Origin: Streptomyces sp. H39-S7
Lineage (GTDB): Bacteria > Actinomycetota > Actinomycetes > Streptomycetales > Streptomycetaceae
Direction: 5' to 3'
Assembly: GCF_027158205.1 (NCBI RefSeq)
Contig: NZ_JAPVLU010000012.1
Span: 66,864-130,863, forward strand
Length of the DNA stretch: 64,000 bases
The notes beneath the pieces were generated by a model. That model saw only the letters and a program-made list of their open reading frames with translations. It did not search any database and was not told the origin of the DNA. Shown piece after piece: positions 58,533 through 64,000 of this stretch (the stretch's first letter is position 1; each line of letters opens with the position of its first letter). Made by a program: the position numbers and the translations under genes.

Positions 58533-59246
58533 TCACCCGTCGACCAGGATCACTTCCAGCGTCCGCGGGCCGTGCACGCCCTCGACCCGGTCGAGCTCGA
58601 TGTCGCTGGTGGCGGAGGGGCCGGAGATCCAGGTCAGCGGACGGGCGGGGTCGAGGCGTTCCATCGCCTGGGGGATCGAGTCGACGATCTGGCCGGGCGC
58701 CAGGACCACGCAGATGTGGTGGTCCGGCACGAGCGTGATGCGGCGCCGGCCCTGCCCCCCGGAACCGTCCAGCACGATGGTGCCGGTCTCGGCGACGGCC
58801 ACCGCGCAACCGGTCACCACGCTGTCGACCGCGTCGAGTTCACGCGCCGTCAGGGCGAGGGTGTCCGCGACGAGCTCCACCCCGGTGGCGGCGGCGAGCC
58901 AGCCGTCGGGCAGGCCGTCGGGGACGACGGCGGAGCGGGCGCCGCGCTCGGCGAGCAGCGCGGCGATCAGCGCCGGGAGCCCGGCGGCCGGGCACCGGTG
59001 CACCAGCGCGCGGTAGTCCGCGAGGTGGACGGCCAGCAGGTCGGCGGTCTCCTGCGGGGTCCGGGTCCCGTGCACCCGCAGGTAGTCGCGGTCCAGCGGC
59101 ACGCTGCCGGGCAGCTCGTCGCGGGGCACATCGGCCAGCGCGCGGCGGATCCGTCCGAGGACCCGCTCCCGGCTGCTCGCGCCGGCCGGAGGATCGAGGG
59201 CCCCATCGGCTCCATGGGCCGCATGGTCGGGGCTCGGTCGGCTCAT
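58533..59246 (-). CDS. lutC: LutC-type lactate utilisation protein (LUD domain)
   Basis: A 237-residue LUD-domain protein. Segments: SSRERVLGRIRRALADVPRD, GVELVADTLALTARELDAVD, VTGCAVAVAETGTIVLDGSG and LVPDHHICVVLAPGQIVDSI. It is the third subunit of the LutABC L-lactate oxidising complex, which feeds electrons from lactate to the respiratory chain and makes pyruvate. Its ATG overlaps the lutB stop (ATGA), typical of this operon. Confidence 0.92.
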   Translation of the reverse strand: MSRPSPDHAAHGADGALDPPAGASSRERVLGRIRRALADVPRDELPGSVPLDRDYLRVHGTRTPQETADLLAVHLADYRALVHRCPAAGLPALIAALLAERGARSAVVPDGLPDGWLAAATGVELVADTLALTARELDAVDSVVTGCAVAVAETGTIVLDGSGGQGRRRITLVPDHHICVVLAPGQIVDSIPQAMERLDPARPLTWISGPSATSDIELDRVEGVHGPRTLEVILVDG

Positions 59247-60718
59247 GAGGTCTCTCCCTCTCCCCGGGTGCGCTGCCACCAGGCACGGAACGATTCGGCG
59301 GGCACGGCCGGCAGCTCGCGGGTGGCGGACCAGGCACGTCCGGGCCCCGGCAGCCGTGCGGGGTGGAGCCGCCGGGTGCGGGCTGCCAGCCGCTGGCCGG
59401 CGCGGAGCGCGGCCGGGTGGTCGAGCGTCCAGCGGGCGGCGCGCATCGCGGCCCGCTCGGCGGCGTGCCCCTTGGCCGGTTTGATGACGGCCCGGGTGCC
59501 CCGCAGCGTCACCGCCCCGCCCTCGACCACCCGTTCCCGCAGGTGGACCAGGACCTCGGGGATGTCGATCGCGACCGGACAGACCTCGTAGCAGGCGCCG
59601 CACAGCGTCGACGCGTACGGCAGCGAGGCGTCCAGCGCGGAGGCGGTACCGCGCAGTTGCGGGGTGAGGATGGCGCCGATGGGGCCGGGGTAGGCCGAGC
59701 CGTAGGCGTGGCCGCCGGCCCGCTCGTAGACCGGGCAGACGTTCAGGCAGGCGGAGCAGCGGATGCAGCGCAGCGCCTGGCGGCCGACGGTGTCGGCGAG
59801 GGTGTCGGTGCGGCCGTTGTCGAGCAGCACCAGGTGGAACGTCTGCGGTCCGTCGCCCTCCGTGGTGCCGGTCCAGGTCGAGGTGTACGGGTTCATTCGC
59901 TCGGCCGTCGAGGAGCGGGGCAGGGTCTGGAGGTAGATCTCCAGGTCCTGCCAGGTGGGGATGGTCTTCTCGATGCCGACGACCGAGATGAGGGTCTCGG
60001 GCAGGGTCAGGCACATGCGGCCGTTCCCCTCGGACTCCAGGACGACGAGGGTGCCGGTCTCGGCGACCATGAAGTTGGCGCCGGAGATGGCGACCTTGGC
60101 CCGCAGGAACTTCTCCCGCAGGTGCAGCCGGGCCGCGTCGGCGAGGTCGGCGGGCTCGTCGGTCAATCCGTCGGGGGCCGCCCGGCCCCAGTCGCCCATC
60201 CGCTCGGTGAAGATGTCGCGGATCTCGGACCGGTTCTTGTGGATCGCGGGGACCAGGATGTGCGAGGGGAGGTCGTCGCCGAGCTGCACGATCAGTTCGG
60301 CGAGATCCGTCTCGTAGGCGTGGATGCCGGCCTCGGCGAGGGCCTCGTTGAGCCCGATCTCCTGGGTGGCCATCGACTTGACCTTGACGACCTCGGTCTC
60401 GCCGGTGGCGCGGACGAGGTCCGTCACGATCCGGTTGGCCTCCCCGGCGTCGGCCGCCCAGTGGACCACGCCGCCCGCGGCCGTGACCGCAGCCTCCAAC
60501 TGCTCCAGGTAGTGGTCGAGATGGCGCAGGGTGCGGTCCTTGACGGCGGCCCCGGCGGCCCGCAGCTGCGGCCAGTCGTCCAGCTCGGCGACCGCCACGG
60601 CGCGCTTGGCGCGGATGGTGTGCGTCGCGTGCCGCAGGTTGCCGCGCAGTTGGGTGTCCTGGGTGGACTTCTCGGCCGCCTCCGGGAAGGCCGGCATTCC
60701 GAGATAGGTGCCGTTCAT
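59243..60718 (-). CDS. lutB: LutB-type iron-sulfur lactate oxidation subunit
   Basis: A 491-residue protein: N-terminal LUD domain (about 65-300, with AVAISGANFMVAETGTLVVL), then two 4Fe-4S clusters with C-I-R-C-S-A-C-x3-C-P (RCIRCSACLNVCPVYER) and C-G-A-C-x3-C-P (LCGACYEVCPVAIDI). A C-terminal helical region follows. It carries electrons in the LutABC complex. It overlaps both neighbours by 4 bp. Confidence 0.94.
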   Translation of the reverse strand: MNGTYLGMPAFPEAAEKSTQDTQLRGNLRHATHTIRAKRAVAVAELDDWPQLRAAGAAVKDRTLRHLDHYLEQLEAAVTAAGGVVHWAADAGEANRIVTDLVRATGETEVVKVKSMATQEIGLNEALAEAGIHAYETDLAELIVQLGDDLPSHILVPAIHKNRSEIRDIFTERMGDWGRAAPDGLTDEPADLADAARLHLREKFLRAKVAISGANFMVAETGTLVVLESEGNGRMCLTLPETLISVVGIEKTIPTWQDLEIYLQTLPRSSTAERMNPYTSTWTGTTEGDGPQTFHLVLLDNGRTDTLADTVGRQALRCIRCSACLNVCPVYERAGGHAYGSAYPGPIGAILTPQLRGTASALDASLPYASTLCGACYEVCPVAIDIPEVLVHLRERVVEGGAVTLRGTRAVIKPAKGHAAERAAMRAARWTLDHPAALRAGQRLAARTRRLHPARLPGPGRAWSATRELPAVPAESFRAWWQRTRGEGETS

Positions 60719-61485
60719 CGGACCTCTTCCCTCGAATAGGGGTGTTCCTTGGTCGAGGCAAGGATCTCGGCGATGTGCAGGGGCCGGACCGGCGAGCCCT
60801 CCCGGGCCAGCGTGCCGCCGATGTGCATCAGGCACGAGTTGTCGACGGTGCAGACGGTGGAAGCCCCGGTGGCGGCGATGTGCCGGGTCTTGTCCGCGCC
60901 CATGGCGCCGGACACCGCGGGGTTCTTGACGGCGAAGGTGCCGCCGAAGCCGCAGCACTCCTCCGCGCCCTCCAACTCCCGCAGCTCCAGGCCCCCGACC
61001 TTCTCCAGCAGCGCGAGCGGACGCCGCCCGAGCCCCAGCACCCGCAGCCCGTGGCAGGTGGGGTGGTAGGCGACCGAGTGCGGGAAGTACGCCCCGACGT
61101 CGGTCACCCGCAACACGTCCACCAGGAACTCCGTGAGTTCGTACGTCCTGGGCACCACCGACGCGGCCGCTTCCGCGAGAGCGTCGCCGCGCCCCTCCGC
61201 GGCGGCCTTCGCCCCGATCCGCGGATAGTTCTCGCGGACCATCGCCGCGCAGGACCCGGACGGGGTCACGATGTGGTCGTAGCCCTCGAAAGCGGCCGCG
61301 TACCGGTGCACCAGCGGCTCGGTCTCGTGCCGGTAGCCGGTGTTGAACTGGGGCTGCCCGCAGCAGGTCTGCGCCGGCGGAAAGTCGACGTCCACGCCCA
61401 GCCGTTCGAGCAGCGCCACGGTGGCCCGCCCGGTGTCCGGGTAGAGCATGTCGTTCACACAGGTGACGAAGAGGGCTACGCGCAT
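60715..61485 (-). CDS. lutA: LutA-type lactate oxidation subunit (CCG domains)
   Basis: A 256-residue protein with two cysteine-rich CCG domains: AQTCCGQPQFNTGYRHE (about 38-54) and EGAEECCGFGGTFAVKNP (about 175-192), with further PTCHG and VDNSCLMH segments. These CCG motifs bind an iron-sulfur or heterodisulfide-type centre in the GlpC/HdrB-like family. It is the first gene of lutABC; ATG 61485 (MRVALFVTC) fits the family start although the ribosome site is weak. No LutR-like regulator is adjacent. Confidence 0.93.
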   Translation of the reverse strand: MRVALFVTCVNDMLYPDTGRATVALLERLGVDVDFPPAQTCCGQPQFNTGYRHETEPLVHRYAAAFEGYDHIVTPSGSCAAMVRENYPRIGAKAAAEGRGDALAEAAASVVPRTYELTEFLVDVLRVTDVGAYFPHSVAYHPTCHGLRVLGLGRRPLALLEKVGGLELRELEGAEECCGFGGTFAVKNPAVSGAMGADKTRHIAATGASTVCTVDNSCLMHIGGTLAREGSPVRPLHIAEILASTKEHPYSREEVR

Positions 61486-61557
61486 GCGCTCATACTGCCG
61501 CAGCGCGGGATCAGTGGGAAGCAGACATCGGATGTTTTCTGAGGAGTCCTGCTCCAG

Positions 61558-61596
61558 CACCCTCGCCGCGCCCCTGGACCGGGCGCGGCGAGGGTG
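61558..61596 (-). terminator. Strong hairpin terminator
   Basis: CACCCTCGCCGCGCCC (61558-61573) pairs perfectly over 16 bp with 61581-61596, loop 7 nt. It lies 79 bp downstream of the leftward flavoprotein gene and separates it from lutA. Confidence 0.9.
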
Positions 61597-61674
61597 CGGG
61601 GGAGGGCGGGGAGCTCCCGCCGTGAGCGCGAGTTGACCATGCGCGGAAGGTTAGCGCTCCCCGCGGCCGGGCGT

Positions 61675-62799
61675 TCAGCGAGTGAGCGCGGCGGACCGTA
61701 CGGGCGTGGTCTCCTCAGGTCCGCGCGCGAGGAGTTCGCGGATCTCGCGGACCGCGGTGCGCCCCGCCCGGTTGGCGCCGATGGTGCTGGCGGAGGGTCC
61801 GTAACCGATGAGGTGGACGCGGGGGTCCTTCGCGACGCGGGTGGTGCCCTCCAGGCGGATGCCGCCGCCGGGCTCGCGCAGCCGCAGCGGCGCGAGGTGG
61901 TCGAGGGCGGCGCGGAAGCCGGTGGCCCACAGGATGACGTCGGCCCGGAGCTCGCGGCCGTCGCTCCAGGCGACGCCGTGCTCGGTGACGCGGTCGAACG
62001 CCGGCAGCGGGTCGAGGATGCCGCGCGCCCGCGCGGCGCGCACCGCCTCGGTGGCCGCGAGCCCGGTGACGCTGACCACGCTCTGCGGCGGCAGCCCGGC
62101 CCTGACCCGCTCCTCGACCAGCGCGATCGCGGCCCGGCCCCAGTCCTCGTCGAACGGCTGGTCGCGGAAGAGCGGCGGACGGCGGGTGACCCACGTGGTG
62201 TCGGCGACCTCCGCGAGCTCCATCAGCAGCTGTACGGCCGAGGTCCCGCCACCGACGACGATCACCCGGCGGCCGGCGAACTCCGCGGCGCCCCGGTAGC
62301 CGGCGGTGTGCAGCTGGCGGCCGCGGAAGGTCTCCTGGCCGGGGTAGTGCGGGACGAAGGGGCGGTCCCAGGTGCCGGAGGCGTTGATCAGCGCGCGGGC
62401 GGACCGGGCTCCGGCGTCCGTCTCGACGAGCAGCCGCCCGCCGCCCGCCTCACGGACCGCCGACACGTTCACCGGGCGGTGCACGCGCAGGTCGAAGGCG
62501 CGCTCGTACCGGTCGAAGTACTCGGAGACCACCTCGGCGGAGGGGCGGGCCGGGTCGGCGCCCTCCAGCGGGAGGCCGGGCAGGTCATGGACGCCGTGGG
62601 CCTTGGCGTAGGTGAGCGAGGGCCAGCGGAACTGCCACGCGCCGCCGGGGCCGGGGGAGTGGTCCAGGACGGCGAAGCCCTCGTCCGGGCGGAGCCCGGC
62701 GCGGCTGAGGAAGTACGCGCCCGACAGGCCCGCCTGCCCGGCTCCGATGACGGCTACATCGACCTCGTGGCCCTCGTGCGCTCCGCTCAAGTCGTTCAC
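61675..62799 (-). CDS. FAD/NAD(P)-binding monooxygenase-like protein
   Basis: A 374-residue flavoprotein. FAD site VAVIGAGQAGLSGAYFLSRA (about 15-34), the flavin segment GPGGAWQFRWPSL, the NAD(P) site VIVVGGGTSAVQLLMELAEV and the late VILWATGFRAAL and VHLIGYGPSASTIGANR. It resembles flavin-containing monooxygenase and TrkA-type oxidoreductases that oxidise N or S atoms or ketones. Substrate unknown. GTG 62799 is the best start, though the ribosome site is weak. An upstream 7-bp tandem repeat separates it from the GH3-like gene on the same strand. Confidence 0.85.
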   Translation of the reverse strand: MNDLSGAHEGHEVDVAVIGAGQAGLSGAYFLSRAGLRPDEGFAVLDHSPGPGGAWQFRWPSLTYAKAHGVHDLPGLPLEGADPARPSAEVVSEYFDRYERAFDLRVHRPVNVSAVREAGGGRLLVETDAGARSARALINASGTWDRPFVPHYPGQETFRGRQLHTAGYRGAAEFAGRRVIVVGGGTSAVQLLMELAEVADTTWVTRRPPLFRDQPFDEDWGRAAIALVEERVRAGLPPQSVVSVTGLAATEAVRAARARGILDPLPAFDRVTEHGVAWSDGRELRADVILWATGFRAALDHLAPLRLREPGGGIRLEGTTRVAKDPRVHLIGYGPSASTIGANRAGRTAVREIRELLARGPEETTPVRSAALTR

Positions 62800-62835
62800 G
62801 GTTCTACCAACCGCGGGCGGCGCGGAAAGCTTCCC

Positions 62836-62877
62836 CTGGAGGCTGGAGGCTGGAGGCTGGAGACTGGGGCCTGGGGC
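62836..62877. repeat. Six tandem 7-bp repeats (CTGGAGG / CTGGGGC)
   Basis: Three exact CTGGAGG units, one CTGGAGA and two CTGGGGC run without a gap, between the flavoprotein start and the GH3-like stop, ending 1 bp from the stop codon. A non-coding minisatellite of this type may vary in copy number. Confidence 0.85.
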
Positions 62878-62878
62878 A

Positions 62879-63808
62879 TCAGCGCCGGGTGACCGCCGCG
62901 CGCGCCGGGACGGGAGCCGCGGCGGGTGGTGGGGCGGAGACCGCGCCAGCGGGTGGCACGGAGGCGGGGGCCGGCGGGTCCGCCGGCGCCGGCATCCGCG
63001 GCTCCGAGGCCCAGCGCCGCAGGCGGGCCACCCGCTCGGCGGCCTCCTCCAGCCGGCCGGGCGAGAGGTCCCCGTCGGCCACCGCGCGAGCCGCCGCGGT
63101 GTGGATCGCCTCGTGGACCCCCGCACCGCACGCCGGGCCGAGCCGGACCAGGTCGACTCCGGCGATCCAGGCCAGCACGGCCGCGCCCGGCACGCCCCAG
63201 CCGTTGACGATCGACGGCGCGTCGAGGGCGTCGCTGACCACCACCCCGCCGTAGCCGAGGTCTCCGCGCAGCACCCCCGTCACGGCCCGGCCGCTGAGGG
63301 TGGCCGGCAGGCCTTCGCCGCCCGGCGCCGGCGTCCGTCCGGCGGTGATCGCCCGGACGCCGGCGGCGGCCCCCTCGGCGAACGGCCGCAGCGGGCCCCC
63401 GCCGGTGAAGGGGCCGAGGGCCGCGGCGACCCCGTGCGACTGCAGGTCGGTGACGAAGGTCCGGGTCTCGTCGGCGCGCAGCCCTGGCCGGACGCCGAGG
63501 TGCAGGTTGGTTCCCAGCGCCACCAGTTCGGCGGCCGCGGAGCTGCCGCTGCCACCGCTCCCGTAATCGTTTCCGTACCGGCCGCGCGAACCCGGATCCC
63601 CGCCGGGGCGGCCGGTGAGGCCGTCCGGAAGCCGCTCGTGCAGCGCGGCCGTGATCCGGCGGGAGGCGTCGGGTGTTCTCGCGCAGACGACCACTCCCGG
63701 CATTCCCCGGTCGAGCCCGAGGCGTATCCACTCCGGTGGCCGCTCGGTGCGGACGGAGGGGAGCAGGCAGGCGTCGACCAGTGCGGCGATGCGGTGCAGG
63801 GTGTTCAC
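62879..63808 (-). CDS. Eroded GH3 (NagZ-like) protein, probable pseudo-enzyme
   Basis: A 309-residue GH3-family relative; GTG 63808 follows AAAGGGGGA. Recognisable NagZ blocks remain: DACLLPSVR near the start, ELVALGTNLHL, FVTDLQSHGVAAAL, LRPFAEGAAAGVRAITAG, LPATLSGRAVTGVLRGDLGY and GGVVVSDALD with the nucleophile-position D193. Missing are the EEGG region (replaced by a Gly/Ser/Asp loop, about 64-92) and the whole KHFPGHG-x-DSH segment that binds sugar and supplies catalysis; after AAAL the chain jumps to GPFTGGG. So N-acetylglucosaminidase activity is unlikely. A dre-like site lies 60 bp upstream, suggesting GlcNAc control, perhaps as a sensor or binding protein. Confidence 0.8.
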   Translation of the reverse strand: MNTLHRIAALVDACLLPSVRTERPPEWIRLGLDRGMPGVVVCARTPDASRRITAALHERLPDGLTGRPGGDPGSRGRYGNDYGSGGSGSSAAAELVALGTNLHLGVRPGLRADETRTFVTDLQSHGVAAALGPFTGGGPLRPFAEGAAAGVRAITAGRTPAPGGEGLPATLSGRAVTGVLRGDLGYGGVVVSDALDAPSIVNGWGVPGAAVLAWIAGVDLVRLGPACGAGVHEAIHTAAARAVADGDLSPGRLEEAAERVARLRRWASEPRMPAPADPPAPASVPPAGAVSAPPPAAAPVPARAAVTRR

Positions 63809-63865
63809 GTCGGCTGTCCCCCTTTGGCGCGCGGCGGCAGTGGGAGGGTATCCCGAGAGCGGCCT

Positions 63866-63881
63866 AATGGTACAGACCAAT
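63866..63881. promoter_or_regulatory. dre-like DasR box
   Basis: On the minus strand the site reads ATTGGTCTGTACCATT. It matches the DasR-responsive consensus ACTGGTCTAGACCAGT at 12 of 16 positions, including TGGTCT and ACCA. It is 58 bp upstream of the NagZ-like gene, exactly the kind of target DasR controls. DasR releases DNA when glucosamine-6-phosphate accumulates. Confidence 0.7.
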
Positions 63882-63974
63882 CGAGGAGCTGCCCGCCCAC
63901 CGGGAACGGTCTCCCGGTCTTCCGGTGGACGGGCAGCCTTCCGGTCGATGGGCAGCCGCGAACTACGCCGCCGC

Positions 63975-64000
63975 TCAACGCCCCCCGGCGAGCAGCAGCG
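63975..64000 (-). CDS. Possible C-terminal end of a leftward gene (partial)
   Basis: Read leftward the last bases encode LLLAGGR followed by TGA (63977-63975). Too little is visible to identify a product, and this could equally be non-coding. Between it and 63808 only the dre-like site is seen. Confidence 0.25.

Noticed and set aside
1-64000. tRNA, rRNA, transposase, integrase or attachment site
   Set aside because: None could be recognised on either strand.

Overview
The window looks like chromosomal DNA of a Streptomyces or a close relative. The DNA is very G+C rich with strong third-position bias. Lineage markers include a complete conservon (CvnABCD), an LAETG sortase-anchored protein, a DUF6397-type protein, secreted polysaccharide-degrading enzymes, a likely DasR box and a c-di-AMP riboswitch in front of a LysM/M23 peptidase. 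I saw no rRNA, tRNA, CRISPR array, prophage or insertion sequence. All names come from reading motifs; no database search was run.

Layout. 1-1116: the 3' part of a ydaO-type riboswitch and its LysM/M23 cell-wall hydrolase. 1146-7233: a leftward five-gene operon (MFS exporter, TetR, 2-oxoglutarate oxygenase-like protein, large LuxR ATPase regulator, cupin) whose promoter is built around two tandem operators. 7263-8408: a compact second Rho factor. 8682-12431: D-alanyl-D-alanine carboxypeptidase and a small stress-type group (BrkB/YihY protein, tiny membrane proteins, RsbW-like ATPase) with sigma-B-like promoters. 12449-15331: secreted GH87-type glucanase. 15573-19397: GntR-TetR fusion regulator, divergent MFS exporter, and a secreted PI-PLC that overlaps the exporter tail to tail. 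19515-24346: MBL hydrolase with LLM oxidoreductase, GabD-type dehydrogenase, LAETG surface protein, NTF2-like protein.

24534-28060 holds an unusual polypeptide joining an exported X-Pro peptidase-type hydrolase, a membrane helix and an ABC ATPase, coupled to an ABC-2 permease. 28143-34178 holds small and housekeeping genes: MOSC and NADAR proteins, a DUF4032 kinase-like protein, a CoA-disulfide-reductase-like enzyme and several unknowns. 34191-36249: PadR, alpha/beta hydrolase and methyltransferase around a perfect 24-bp palindrome. 36458-41934: an MHYT sensor translationally coupled to a conservon (cvnA-B-C-D), followed by a second roadblock gene. 42071-47445: DUF6397 protein behind a DnaA-box match, TesB thioesterase, Ski2-like helicase, YdjM-type membrane protein.

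47523-51151 encodes a heterodimeric ABC exporter whose two nucleotide-binding domains are degenerate in complementary places. 51378-54950 carries secreted PNGase A-type and alpha-amylase enzymes, followed by MscL. 55526-58001 is a MarR repressor and an ABC exporter sharing a 13-bp-arm inverted repeat and overlapping divergent promoters. 58533-61485 is lutABC for lactate oxidation. The right end has a flavoprotein monooxygenase and an eroded GH3 (NagZ-like) protein behind a dre-like site.

Themes: secreted carbohydrate and glycoprotein degradation, efflux pumps with dedicated local repressors, membrane-associated sensing (MHYT-conservon) and envelope maintenance. Many operons use ATGA or GTGA stop-start overlaps, which support the start choices given here.
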